From NCBI RefSeq assembly GCF_008360935.1, contig NZ_SRXO01000011.1:1-64000 (forward strand): a DNA stretch of 64,000 nt, read 5' to 3'. This stretch comes from Siccirubricoccus phaeus (GTDB taxonomy: Bacteria > Pseudomonadota > Alphaproteobacteria > Acetobacterales > Acetobacteraceae). Made by a program: the position numbers and the translations under genes. Below are positions 37,812-46,142 of the stretch, one piece after another. The notes under the pieces are model-generated. The model searched no databases. It was not told the DNA's origin and was given only the letters and a program-made list of their open reading frames with translations. How positions within the stretch are numbered: position 1 is the stretch's first letter; each line of letters opens with the position of its first letter.

Positions 37812-38025
37812 GCCGATTGGCCGCCCCGGCCCGCCGAAGGGGCCAGACAATGCCTGCCGATTCGCCGCCCAGGCCTGCCGAAGGGGGCAGGCAATGCCTG
37901 CCGCTTCGCCGCCCAGCCCGCCAAAGGGCCAGGCAATGCTTGGCGGCTCGCCGCCCAGCCCGCCGAAGGGCCAGGCAATGCTTGGCGGCTCGCCGCCCAG
38001 CCTGGGCCAGGCAATGCCCGGTGGC
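37812..38025. repeat. Intergenic minisatellite, 42-44-bp units
   Basis: Five units begin at 37812, 37856, 37900, 37942 and 37984 (steps 44, 44, 42, 42). Each holds a (T/C)CGCCGCCCAG block, G-C-C-G/A-A-A-G-G-G and the near-palindrome AGGCAATGCCT. The mixed 44/42 period is not coding. It fills the divergent gap between cvpA and the FIST gene; the last 110 bp (38026-38134) hold that gene's upstream region. Confidence 0.85.
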
Positions 38026-38134
38026 CGGCCTCATGGCGTCGCCCGCCAGAAATTCCGGCACAGCCTAACCGGGGATTTACCGCGTCCCCGCACCCTCTGC
38101 CGCGTTCCGCCCCGCAACACTGCCGGAGCGCCCG

Positions 38135-39268
38135 ATGCGGACGGCCACCCTCGCCTGGACGGCACCCTATGGCTGGGACGCGCCGGATGCCGCGGCCGAT
38201 GCCGATCTGGTGCTGTATTTCGGCGACCGCACCACCCTGGCCGATGGCGCCTGCCATGCCGCGCTGCGGGCGGCCGCCCCGGGCGCCCTGCTGCTCGGCT
38301 GTTCCGCTGCCGGGCATCTGGGGCCGGGCGGGCCGGCGGAAACCGGCGCCGTCGCCGCCGCGCTGCGCTTCGAGGGCACCGGGCTGCGCCTGGCCAGCCG
38401 GCCGGTCTCCGGCCCGGCGGACTCCGTGGCGGCCGGCGCGGCGCTGGGCGAGGCGCTGGCGGCGCCGGACCTCGCCGGCATCCTGCTTCTTGCCGACGGG
38501 CTGGCGGTGGCCGGGGCGGCGCTGGCCGCCGGGCTGAGCCGGGCGGTGGGGCCGGGCGTGCCGGTCACCGGCGGGCTCGCGGCGGATGGGGAGGCCTTCA
38601 GCCGCACCCTGGTCGCCGCCGACGCCCCGGCGCGGCCGGGCCTCGTCGCCGCGCTCGGCTTCTACGGCCCGCGCTGCCGCTTCGGCCACGCCCTGGCCGG
38701 GGGCTGGGACGGGTTCGGCCCGCTCCACCGCATCACCCGGGCCGAGCACGACGAAGTGATGGAGCTGGACGGGGAGGCGGCGCTGCCGGTTTATGCCGGC
38801 AGCCTGGGGCCGGACGCGGCCGCCCTGCCCGGGGCCGGGCTGCGCTTCCCGCTGCTGGTGTGGGACCCGGCGGCGCCGGGAGAGGCGGTGGTGCGCAGCG
38901 TGCTGGGGGTGGATCGCACCCGCGGCAGCTTGCGCTTTGCCGGGACGGTGCCGGAAGGCTGGCGGGCGCAATTGCTGCGCTTCCGGCAGAGCCGGCTGGA
39001 AGCCGCCGCCGCCACCGCGGCCCGGGCCGCCGGGCGGGGCGGCCAGGGCAGCCTGGCCCTGCTGACGAGCTGCATCGGCCGCAAGCTGGCGCCCGGCGCC
39101 CAGGCCTCGGCGGAGTTCGCCGCCATCGGCGCCGCCCTGGGCCCGCTGCAGCGGCGGATCGGCTTCTACGCCTATGGCCAATTCGCGCCCCATCCGGCGG
39201 CGGGCGGGGCGGCGCTGCACAATCAGAGCCTGGTCGTCACGCTGCTGGACGAGGATGTGCGGTGCTGA
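38135..39268 (+). CDS. FIST domain sensory protein
   Basis: A 377-aa soluble protein with FIST_N (residues 25-220; L-L-L-G-C-S-A-A-G-H and V-P-V-T-G-G-L-A-A-D) and FIST_C domains (residues 225-360; L-L-T-S-C-I-G-R and I-G-F-Y-A-Y-G-Q-F-A). FIST domains are proposed to sense small ligands, perhaps amino acids, and often act with signalling proteins. No kinase or cyclase gene is adjacent. The final residues L-D-E-D-V-R-C are conserved-looking. Confidence 0.85.
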   Translation: MRTATLAWTAPYGWDAPDAAADADLVLYFGDRTTLADGACHAALRAAAPGALLLGCSAAGHLGPGGPAETGAVAAALRFEGTGLRLASRPVSGPADSVAAGAALGEALAAPDLAGILLLADGLAVAGAALAAGLSRAVGPGVPVTGGLAADGEAFSRTLVAADAPARPGLVAALGFYGPRCRFGHALAGGWDGFGPLHRITRAEHDEVMELDGEAALPVYAGSLGPDAAALPGAGLRFPLLVWDPAAPGEAVVRSVLGVDRTRGSLRFAGTVPEGWRAQLLRFRQSRLEAAAATAARAAGRGGQGSLALLTSCIGRKLAPGAQASAEFAAIGAALGPLQRRIGFYAYGQFAPHPAAGGAALHNQSLVVTLLDEDVRC

Positions 39269-39417
39269 TTGGGGGCGCTGCCCCCAAACCCCCGGCAGAG
39301 GGCGCCGCCCTCTGCACTCCCGCCGGGGAGGATACTCCTCCCCGGACCCCGGTCTGAGTTTCAGACCCGTGGGTTGAACTTGCCGACTCATACCGGGGGC
39401 CGGGGGCGAAGCCCCCC
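39262..39417. repeat. GC-rich element with 35-nt core, copy 4
   Basis: Lies between the convergent FIST and P450 genes. Palindromes GGGGGCGCTGCCCCC, CAGAGGGCGCCGCCCTCTG and GGGGAGGATACTCCTCCCC precede the core 39356-39390, which starts GAGTTTCAGACCCGTGGG and ends GCCGACTCA, nearly identical to copy 1. It ends with GGGGGCGAAGCCCCC before the P450 stop. Confidence 0.72.
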
Positions 39418-40671
39418 TTAGACCGCCCCACCCGAAGCCCAGGCGATCCCCAGGCTTTCCGGAAACGGCCCGCCCCGCCGGTCGATCGGCGTTTCCAGCC
39501 GGATCCCCGGCCGCAACAGCACCCGCCGCACCATTTCCGGGATCAGCACTTCCGCGATATGCCCGCCCAGGCAGGCATGATGCCCCCAGCCGAAATGGAA
39601 GGCGCTGTGGATCGGCCGCATCGGGTCGAAGGCGTCGGGGTTGGCGAAGCGCGCCTCGTCGAAGCTGGCGCTGCCGATCAGCGGCAGCACATGCGTCCCG
39701 GCCGGGATTTCCGTCTCCCACGCCTGCCCGCGGCCGAACACATGCGCGGCGGCGGATTTGCGGAACAGGTAGTTGGACATCGGCGCGAAGCGCAGCGCTT
39801 CCCACACATGCCCGTCGAACAGCTTCGGGTCGGCGAGCTGCGCCGCGGCCACCGCCGCCGCCAGCCGCGGCGGCCGGCGCAGCAGCCATTCGATCACCTG
39901 CGCCGCGGCCTGGGAGGTGGTCTCCACCGCGCCGATCAGCAGCCCGCCGACATTCAGCAGCAGCTTCTCCGGCGGGAAGCCCACCGGCCCGGCGATGCGG
40001 GATTGCAGCAGCCGCGCCACGATGTCGTCGGGCAGGGATTTCCCCGCCCGCAGCGCCGCCGCCCGCTCCCGCAGCAGGCCGGCCAGGTAGTCCTTCATCT
40101 CCGTCAGGCTACGCTGCGCCTCGGCATGGATGCGGTCATGGTCGGCGCCGAGGTCCCAGGGGTAATTGTGGAACCCGTCCATCTGCGCCCAGTAGGACCA
40201 TTCCTGCAGCCTGGCGGCGTCGGACCCCGCGAAGCCGAAATACTCCTGGACCAGCCGCACCGGGATGTGGCGGGTGATGCCGGAGACGGCCTCGATCCGC
40301 TCCCCCGCCCCGTCCAGCACCTTGTCCGTCTCGGCGGCGACGAAGGCGCGGACGCGCGGCAGGTCGCGCCGGTCGAGCATCGCCGTCATCACGCTCTTGT
40401 CCAGCGCGTGGTCCGGCGTCTCGTCCTGCGCCAGCATGTAGACGTTCAGCGCATGCACATAGGGCTGCACGGTGAAGACGGTGGGCAGCCGCAGCACCTC
40501 GATCACGTCGTCGAAGCGCGCCACCAGCGTGCCGACCGGCGTCGCCAGCACCGGCCGGCGGGCGCGCAGCTCGGCGAAGAAGGGGCGCGGGTCCTCGCTG
40601 TTGACCCAGCCCCAGAGGAGGGGGAAGCGCTCCGCCTCCGGCGTCGCATCCAGGCGGTCCAGATAGCTCAT
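39418..40671 (-). CDS. Cytochrome P450
   Basis: A 417-aa soluble bacterial P450. The heme ligand is Cys367 in F-G-W-G-H-H-A-C-L-G-G, fitting F-x-x-G-x-x-x-C-x-G. The K-helix ExxR is E-A-L-R; the I-helix oxygen-activation motif is G-A-V-E-T-T, with the acid and Thr in place. A second conserved site is F-D-P-M-R. No signal peptide or membrane helix is seen, so it is cytosolic. The start codon overlaps the stop of the upstream di-heme cytochrome gene (ATGA), so they are translationally coupled. No ferredoxin or reductase gene is nearby; the substrate is unknown. Confidence 0.92.
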   Translation of the reverse strand: MSYLDRLDATPEAERFPLLWGWVNSEDPRPFFAELRARRPVLATPVGTLVARFDDVIEVLRLPTVFTVQPYVHALNVYMLAQDETPDHALDKSVMTAMLDRRDLPRVRAFVAAETDKVLDGAGERIEAVSGITRHIPVRLVQEYFGFAGSDAARLQEWSYWAQMDGFHNYPWDLGADHDRIHAEAQRSLTEMKDYLAGLLRERAAALRAGKSLPDDIVARLLQSRIAGPVGFPPEKLLLNVGGLLIGAVETTSQAAAQVIEWLLRRPPRLAAAVAAAQLADPKLFDGHVWEALRFAPMSNYLFRKSAAAHVFGRGQAWETEIPAGTHVLPLIGSASFDEARFANPDAFDPMRPIHSAFHFGWGHHACLGGHIAEVLIPEMVRRVLLRPGIRLETPIDRRGGPFPESLGIAWASGGAV

Positions 40672-42497
40672 CGCGGCGCCTCCCAGCGCAGGGGGTTCTT
40701 CAGGTACTCCACCACCGCCAGGCGCTGCGCCGGCGTCAGGGGGCGGCGCGGAAAGGCATGGCCCTGGTTGGAATTCGCCGGCTGCGCCGTGTCGAAGCGG
40801 AACAGGCCGGGTGCCTCGGTGGAGACGAAGCCGAGCTTCTCCACATCCAGCTCCGTGCCGCCCACCCAGAACACCTTGGGGCGCTCGGCGGGCGGGGACA
40901 GCAGATCGTAGATCGTCGGCACGGAGCCATTGTGCAGGAACGGCCCGGTGGCCCAGATGCCGAGCAGCGGCCCGGCCTTCAGGCTTTCCAATTGCGTGGC
41001 CGGCAGGGTCCAGGCTTCCGGCCCCAGCCGGGCCAGCCGGCCATCGGTGATGGCGCAGGCGTTGCGCACCTCGAAGGCGCCGGCAGGGCGGGGGATCTGC
41101 GCGGCCATGCGGCGGGTCACGCCGCCGGGGCAGGCGCGGGCCTCGCCGGTATCCAGCAATTGCCGGCGCGTCAGCCCGGCCGCCGCGGTGCCGGTCTCCA
41201 CCACCTGCCTCACCGTGCCGAGGAAATAGCTGGCCGCCGGCACCTCCGCCTGGTTGTCGAACAGGTCGGCCAGCGGCCCGGTGCGGATGCGCCAGCCCTG
41301 CAGCGCGTCCAGATAGCTGCGGTCGGTGCCGACCACGCGCTGCGGCACCGCGCTGATGGTGATGAATTGCTCGCCGTCCAGGGATTGCCGCGGATCGGTC
41401 AACCGGTAGGGCGGCATGTTGTGGCAGCCCTGGCAATTTCGCTGGAACAGCCGCGCCCCTTCCGTCCAGCGGGCGCGGTCGATGGCGCCGAAGCGCGCTT
41501 CCGGCCAGGCGGGCGGCTCCAGGTCGCGCAGCCAGTCCTCCAGCGCCGCCAGCGCCTGGAAGTAGACGGAGGAGCCGAAGCGCCCTGGCGTGCCCGGGGC
41601 GGCGAGGCTGGCCTCGCCGAAGACCCCCAGCACCTCCCCGGCATTCCGGCCGACCGGGGAGCTGGCGATCGGCACCCATTGCACCCAGTCCTGCCGCGGC
41701 GCGGTCCAGAGGAAGGGGTAGGAGACCGGGGCACGGGGCGGCCGGCGATTGGCCTCCGTCACCTCCGCCGGGGCGGCGAGGTGCAGCACGGCGATGCTGT
41801 TGATGATCTGCCCCAGCGCATCGACGCGGGAGAAGCCCGAGGCATGCGCCGGGCGCTGCACCGCGGCATGCCGGGCGCTGGCGGCGGCGAAGGCGGCATA
41901 GGGCTCGGCGAGCACCGCCGGGGTGGTGCCGAGGCGGAGCGCGAAACCGGCGAAGCGGGTGCGGTCGCGCTGCGTGGCCTGCACCGCTGCGTCCAGATCG
42001 GCGACGAAGCGGTCGAAGTCGAAGCGGGCCGGCGCGCCCTCGATGCGCAGGCGGGTGCGGCCGAAACTCACCTCCCCGGTATGGCAGGCGGCGCAGGTCA
42101 GGCCGAGCCAGGGGCCGGTGAGCGGCGCCGGCTCGGGGTCGATGGCGAAGCCGATGGGCAGCTTGTCCGGGTTCAGCCCGGTGCCGGCATCCGGCGCGAA
42201 GAACAGCCCGTAGCGGGCGAGATTCGCCGGCGCGGCGAAGCGGCCTTCGCCATCGGTGCGGTCCAGCGCGGTGAACCAGGCGCGGGGGATGAGGCGGGAG
42301 CCCTGGGCGGAGAAATGGAAGCGGGCGGCTAGCTCCGGCGACCAGCCCTGCGGCAGGGTCTCCGCCTGTTCCTCCGGCAGGGACCAGGGGACCTGGCTGG
42401 GGGCGGGGGGCGGCGGGTTCCAGGGGAGCACGTTGCAGGCGCCGAGCAGCAAGGCCGCGGCCAGCCCCACCCATTTCGCAGCCTGCTGCCTGCGCAT
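40668..42497 (-). CDS. Di-heme cytochrome c lipoprotein (CcP/RoxA-like)
   Basis: A 609-aa exported protein. The lipobox L-L-G-A-C gives Cys21 as the lipidated residue. Two c-type heme sites are present: CAACH (Cys135, Cys138, His139) and CQGCH (Cys355, Cys358, His359). The C-terminal W-A-T-G-P-F-L-H-N-G-S-V-P-T-I-Y-D-L-L motif is shared by di-heme peroxidase-like proteins and the rubber oxygenase RoxA. Size (about 600 aa) is nearer RoxA than a classical 340-aa cytochrome c peroxidase. Peroxidase, oxygenase or electron-carrier roles are all open. The start is placed at MRRQQAAKW, which gives a proper signal sequence; an in-frame ATG lies 11 codons upstream. Confidence 0.87.
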   Translation of the reverse strand: MRRQQAAKWVGLAAALLLGACNVLPWNPPPPAPSQVPWSLPEEQAETLPQGWSPELAARFHFSAQGSRLIPRAWFTALDRTDGEGRFAAPANLARYGLFFAPDAGTGLNPDKLPIGFAIDPEPAPLTGPWLGLTCAACHTGEVSFGRTRLRIEGAPARFDFDRFVADLDAAVQATQRDRTRFAGFALRLGTTPAVLAEPYAAFAAASARHAAVQRPAHASGFSRVDALGQIINSIAVLHLAAPAEVTEANRRPPRAPVSYPFLWTAPRQDWVQWVPIASSPVGRNAGEVLGVFGEASLAAPGTPGRFGSSVYFQALAALEDWLRDLEPPAWPEARFGAIDRARWTEGARLFQRNCQGCHNMPPYRLTDPRQSLDGEQFITISAVPQRVVGTDRSYLDALQGWRIRTGPLADLFDNQAEVPAASYFLGTVRQVVETGTAAAGLTRRQLLDTGEARACPGGVTRRMAAQIPRPAGAFEVRNACAITDGRLARLGPEAWTLPATQLESLKAGPLLGIWATGPFLHNGSVPTIYDLLSPPAERPKVFWVGGTELDVEKLGFVSTEAPGLFRFDTAQPANSNQGHAFPRRPLTPAQRLAVVEYLKNPLRWEAPR

Positions 42498-42589
42498 GAC
42501 GCTCTCCTGCCGTTCCCCGGCGGCGGGCAAGCTAGGCTTTTGGTTGCGGGGGTGACAAGGCGGGAGCGCACCGAGGCGTGATGCAGGTC

Positions 42590-42720
42590 ACAAAGGGGGC
42601 TTCGCCGGGGCTCTGCCTCTGGACCCCGGCAGGGGGCGCTGCCCCCGTTGGCGGCAGTGCCGCCAACCTCCCGCCGGGGGGAAGGCTTCCCCCCGGACCC
42701 TGCCGTGAGTCTGCCGGTTG
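42590..42720. repeat. GC-rich repeat upstream of the nitronate monooxygenase gene
   Basis: Contains GGGGGCGCTGCCCCC, TTGGCGGCAGTGCCGCCAA and GGGGGGAAGGCTTCCCCCC arms and ends TGCCGTGAGTCTGCCGG. It belongs to the same vocabulary as the elements at 34488 and 39262 but lacks a clear full core. It lies between divergent genes. Confidence 0.6.
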
Positions 42721-42770
42721 GACCGGGTGCGGCTCTGGCGCAGGGCGGCGGGCCGGGCCAGCATGGGGGC

Positions 42771-43733
42771 ATGCGCGCCTCGCTCGAAACCCGTGTCACC
42801 CGCCTGCTCGGCATCCGCTACCCCATCGTGCAGGGAGGGCTGGCGAGAGTAGCCACCGCCGAACTCGCCGCCGCGGTCTCGGAAGCCGGCGGGCTCGGCC
42901 AGATCGCCAGCGCCGGCCTCGCCGGCCCGGAGGCGCTGCGCGCCGAAATCCGCCGCTGCCGGGCGCTGACGGAGAAGCCCTTCGCGGTGAACTTCCCGAT
43001 CGGCCGGCAGGACATCTGGCCCGGGCTGGAAGCGACGCTGGAGGAAGGCGTGCGCATCATCGCGCTGACCGCCGGCAACCCTGCGCCCTACATCAAGCGT
43101 TGCCAGGAGGTGGGGGCGAAGACCCTGGTGCTGACCGCCGGGCCGGAACTGGCGCGGAAGGCCGAGGCCGCCGGCGCCGACATGGTGGCGACCGTCGGCT
43201 ATGAGGGTGGCGGGCATCTCGGCCGCTCGGATGAGACGACCATGGTCATGGTCCCCCGCACCGTGGCGGCGGTGAGGATTCCGGTGCTGGCCTCGGGCGG
43301 CATCGCCACCGGGGCGGGGCTGCTGGCGGCGCTGGCGCTCGGCGCCGAGGGGGTGGAAATGGGCACCCGCTTCGTCGCCGCGGCCGAGGCGAAGGCCCAC
43401 CCCGCCTACAAGCAGGCCCTCGCCGCGGCGCAGCCGGGCGAGACCATGATCATCAAGAAGACCCTCGGCATGCCCGGCCGCGTGCTCATCAGCCCCTATG
43501 CCGAGCGCATCGTCGCGGCCGAGGCGGCCGGCGCGCCGAAGGAGGAGATCGTGGCGATGATCGCCGGCACCGCCAATGCCCGCGGCACCGATGAGGGCGA
43601 CCTCGCCGGCAGCTATGTCTGGGCCGGGCAATGCGTCGGGTTGATCGACCGGGTAGAGCCGGCCGGCGCCATCGTCGAATGCATGGTGGCGGAGGCCGAG
43701 GCGGGCCTGGCGCGGCTGCGGGCGATGTTCTGA
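42771..43733 (+). CDS. Nitronate monooxygenase / FabK-like FMN protein
   Basis: A 320-aa TIM-barrel flavoprotein. Family features: P-I-V-Q-G-G-L-A-R-V-A near residue 17, G-G-L-G-Q-I-A-S-A, A-V-N-F-P-I, a phosphate-binding L-A-S-G-G-I-A-T-G-A-G, and G-A-E-G-V-E-M-G-T-R-F. The G-Y-E-G-G-G-H motif has the conserved His of this superfamily. It could be a nitronate monooxygenase (2-nitropropane dioxygenase) or act in another FMN-dependent oxidation; substrate not deducible. The ATG at 42771 begins the conserved part; the frame upstream lies in repeat. Confidence 0.86.
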   Translation: MRASLETRVTRLLGIRYPIVQGGLARVATAELAAAVSEAGGLGQIASAGLAGPEALRAEIRRCRALTEKPFAVNFPIGRQDIWPGLEATLEEGVRIIALTAGNPAPYIKRCQEVGAKTLVLTAGPELARKAEAAGADMVATVGYEGGGHLGRSDETTMVMVPRTVAAVRIPVLASGGIATGAGLLAALALGAEGVEMGTRFVAAAEAKAHPAYKQALAAAQPGETMIIKKTLGMPGRVLISPYAERIVAAEAAGAPKEEIVAMIAGTANARGTDEGDLAGSYVWAGQCVGLIDRVEPAGAIVECMVAEAEAGLARLRAMF

Positions 43734-43803
43734 CCTTCTCGCCCACCATCGGAAGGAAAGTCCGCCCTCCCGCCGCCACCGATCCGAGGGGAGCGGCGGC
43801 GCT

Positions 43804-44150
43804 GCCGCCAACCGGGGCGGGCGAAGCCATGCCTCCATCTCCTGCTCCCGCTTGCCGGGCCTGATGGCGCTGCCGCCAACCGGGGTGGGCGAAGCCATGC
43901 CTCGTCTCCTACTCCCGACTGCCGGGCCTGATGGCGCTGCCGCCAACCGGGGTGGGCGAGGCATGCCTTCCGCCTCCTGCTCCCGCTTGCCGGGCCTGAT
44001 GGCGCTACCGCCAACCGGGGCGGGCGAGGCATGCCTCCGTCTCCTGCTCCCGCTTGCCGGGCCTGATGGCGCTGCCGCCAACCGGAGCGGGCGAAGCCAT
44101 GCCTCGTCTCCTGCTCCCGCTCGCGGGGACTGGCGGCGCTACCCATCGGA
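43804..44150. repeat. Intergenic minisatellite, 67/68-bp units
   Basis: Five units begin G/A-C-C-G-C-C-A-A-C-C-G-G at 43804, 43872, 43939, 44007 and 44074 (steps 68, 67, 68, 67). Each includes GGGCGA(AGC)CATGCCT, TCTCCTGCTCCCGCTTGCCG and GGGCCTGATGGCGCT. The alternating 67/68 period excludes a coding repeat. The gap 43734-44218 holds only this array and the hairpin that follows. Confidence 0.88.
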
Positions 44151-44172
44151 GTGCACGCGGCAGCGCCCCTCT

Positions 44173-44196
44173 CCCTCCCCCGCTTGCGGGGGAGGG
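44173..44196. repeat. CCCTCCCCCG hairpin before the amidase gene
   Basis: Ten-base arms CCCTCCCCCG/CGGGGGAGGG with loop CTTG, followed by GCCGGGGTGGG. The same arms occur at 51806-51829 (loop CCAG) and near 51669. This is a common intergenic palindrome of high-GC proteobacteria. It lies about 20 bp upstream of the amidase start. Confidence 0.65.
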
Positions 44197-44218
44197 CCGG
44201 GGTGGGAGAGGGTGGGGC

Positions 44219-45679
44219 ATGACGGACCCCGCCAGCCACTCCCACCCCGTTGGCGCCAGCGCCGGCAACCTCGCGCCAGCGGGGGCGGAGGCCGACCCGG
44301 CCCTTCTCCCCGCCACCACCCTGGCCGGCCTCTACGCCACCGGCGCCCTCTCGCCGGAAGCGGCGCTGGAGGCGGTGCTGGCCCGCACCGCCCGGCTGAA
44401 CCCGCGCCTCAACGCCATCATCTCCCTGGACGAGGCCGGCGCCCGCGGCGCCGCCCGGGCCAGCGCCGCCCGCTGGCGCGCCGGCACCCCGCTCTCCCCG
44501 CTGGATGGCGTACCGATCACGGTGAAGGACAACATCGCCGTCGCCGGCCTGCCCTGCGCCTGGGGCTCGCCCGTCTTCCGCGACTTCGTCCCGGACCGCG
44601 ACGAACTGCCGGTGGCGCGCTGCCGGGCGGCGGGGATGGTCATTCTCGGCAAGACCAACGTCCCGGAATTCACCCTGCAGGGCTATACCGACAACACCCT
44701 GTTCGGCCCCACCCGCAACCCCTGGGACCTGGCGCTGACGCCCGGCGGCTCCTCCGGCGGCGCGGTGGCGGCGGTGGCGGCGGGGCTGGGGCCGCTGGCG
44801 CTGGGGACGGATGGCGGTGGCTCCATCCGCCGGCCGTCCTCCCATACCGGGCTCATCGGCCTGAAGCCGACGCCGGGCCGGGTGCCGCGCTGCGACGGGC
44901 TGCCCGCCATCCTGCTGGATCTGGAGCAGATCGGCCCCATCGCCCGCACCACTGCCGATCTGGTGGCGCTGCTGCGCGTGCTGGCCCCGGCCGATCCGCG
45001 CGACCCGGCCTCCCGCGCCTTGCCGCCCTTCGCCGTGCCGGCGGTGCCGGGGCGGCAGCGCATCCTCTTCCTGCCGCGGCTCGGCGCGCATCCGGTGGAG
45101 CCGGTCATCGCCGCGGCCACCGCGGCGGCGGCGGCAGGCTTCCGCGCCCTCGGCCATCTGGTGGAGGAAGCCGAGGCGCCTTTCACCGTGGAGGAGACGC
45201 TGGCGATCTTCGGCCCGGTCAGCCAGGCCGGCCTCGCCTGGCTGCTGGCGGCGCGGGGCGGGGCGCCGGCCGCGCCCATGCTGCAGCAGATGGCAGAGGC
45301 CGGCCGCGCCCTGCCGGCGACGGCGCTGTTCGGCGCGGTGGATGCCATCGCCGGCTTCCGCCGCCGCTTCGCCGCGCTGTTCGGCGCCTGGGATCTGATC
45401 CTCACCCCGGCCGCCGCGGCGCTGTCCTGGCCGGCGGCGCAGATCGCCCCGTCCACCATCGCCGGGCAGGCGGTGGGGCCGCGGGGCCATGCCATCTTCA
45501 CCAATTTCGCCAATATCGCCGGGCTGCCGGGGATCGCGCTGCCCATCGCCCCATCGTCCTCTGGCCTGCCCATCGGGGTGCAGCTTGTCGGCCCGGCCGG
45601 GGCGGATGGGCTGCTCTGCGCCATGGCGGGGCAGTGGGAGGCGGCGCAGCCCTGGGCTGGGCGCTGGCCAGCGCTCTGA
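44219..45679 (+). CDS. Amidase signature family enzyme
   Basis: A 486-aa hydrolase of the amidase signature family. The catalytic Lys lies in P-I-T-V-K-D-N-I-A-V near residue 100. The Gly/Ser signature P-G-G-S-S-G-G-A-V-A-A-V-A-A-G carries the cis-Ser, and the nucleophile Ser is in G-T-D-G-G-G-S-I-R-R. The family splits amide or ester bonds of many substrates; it could not be GatA without gatB/gatC neighbours. The start M-T-D-P-A-S-H is chosen because upstream frame sequence is minisatellite. Confidence 0.9.
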   Translation: MTDPASHSHPVGASAGNLAPAGAEADPALLPATTLAGLYATGALSPEAALEAVLARTARLNPRLNAIISLDEAGARGAARASAARWRAGTPLSPLDGVPITVKDNIAVAGLPCAWGSPVFRDFVPDRDELPVARCRAAGMVILGKTNVPEFTLQGYTDNTLFGPTRNPWDLALTPGGSSGGAVAAVAAGLGPLALGTDGGGSIRRPSSHTGLIGLKPTPGRVPRCDGLPAILLDLEQIGPIARTTADLVALLRVLAPADPRDPASRALPPFAVPAVPGRQRILFLPRLGAHPVEPVIAAATAAAAAGFRALGHLVEEAEAPFTVEETLAIFGPVSQAGLAWLLAARGGAPAAPMLQQMAEAGRALPATALFGAVDAIAGFRRRFAALFGAWDLILTPAAAALSWPAAQIAPSTIAGQAVGPRGHAIFTNFANIAGLPGIALPIAPSSSGLPIGVQLVGPAGADGLLCAMAGQWEAAQPWAGRWPAL

Positions 45680-45840
45680 GAGGCGGCAGCGCCGGCGCCC
45701 GGCGCGAGTTGGCCGGTGCAACCCACGGATCCGAACCACTGGGACTGGGGTCAGGCGCCCGTTACTGGCGGCACCGCGCCGACGACGACGAAGCCGCTGG
45801 CCCGGCCGGTCCCACTTCACCCCCGATACCGCTTGCGCTA

Positions 45841-45902
45841 GAGCATTTTTCAAATCCGGCGGAATCGCCGGACGACTCGGAAAATGCGATCAAACAAGGG
45901 GC
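45841..45902 (-). repeat. GCATTTT-type palindromic element, copy 1
   Basis: Reads GAGCATTTTTCAAATCCGGC and then GGAATCGCCGG...GGAAAATGCG, flanked by TA on both sides (45839-45840, 45903-45904). The reverse complement matches 17780-17838 and 46143-46192. It is the first of five elements packed between the amidase and the AlgX-like gene (45680-46207); no gene is seen in this 528-bp gap. Confidence 0.68.
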
Positions 45903-45904
45903 TA

Positions 45905-45943
45905 GAGCGGCTTGGCGCTGACTCATGCCAGCGTGAAGCCGCC
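45905..45943. repeat. GAGCGG palindromic element, degenerate right end
   Basis: GAGCGGCTTGGCGCTG pairs with CAGCGTGAAGCCGC. It directly follows the TA at 45903-45904 shared with the previous element. Relatives: 47811-47857 and 47874-47911. Confidence 0.6.
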
Positions 45944-46012
45944 TTGGACCCATATCGGCCCGACCATATCGGGCGGATACGGGTCCAGGGATTCTTGCGC
46001 CGGCGATACGCG

Positions 46013-46049
46013 GCCTGAGCATGCCCATCGGAACTGGGCATGCTCAGGC
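46013..46049. repeat. 15-bp perfect hairpin GCCTGAGCATGCCCA
   Basis: Arms 46013-46027 and 46035-46049 are exact reverse complements with a 7-nt loop TCGGAAC. It is preceded by GCCGGCGATACGCGG and followed by CTGATCGCCGGCC, which together resemble 17640-17725, so it is the centre of a larger mirrored unit. Confidence 0.65.
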
Positions 46050-46062
46050 TGATCGCCGGCCA

Positions 46063-46134
46063 GTGTCCTGCTCCGCGAAGGTCGTTGGATTACCGGCGAA
46101 CGCAGCGGACAAGCAGGCCACTGAAAATAGAAGC
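46063..46134 (+). repeat. 71-bp double-hairpin element, copy C
   Basis: GTGTCCTGCTCCGCGAAG ... GGCCACTGAAAATAGAAGC. It is one base longer than copies A, B and D, and the inner stem is slightly decayed (GTCGTTGG/CCGGCGAAC). Confidence 0.7.
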
Positions 46135-46142
46135 CGGTGTCC

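Noticed and set aside
40672-42474. Single fused 1018-residue protein containing the P450
   Set aside because: The P450 frame stays open upstream opposite to no stop, but that part is out of frame with the di-heme cytochrome gene, which has heme motifs and a lipobox. The P450 starts at MSYLDRLDA.
43804-44150. Possible CRISPR array
   Set aside because: Regular 67/68-bp spacing looked like repeat plus spacer, but the whole unit is repeated with no variable spacer part and there are no cas genes. It is a minisatellite. The same holds for 22992 and 37812.
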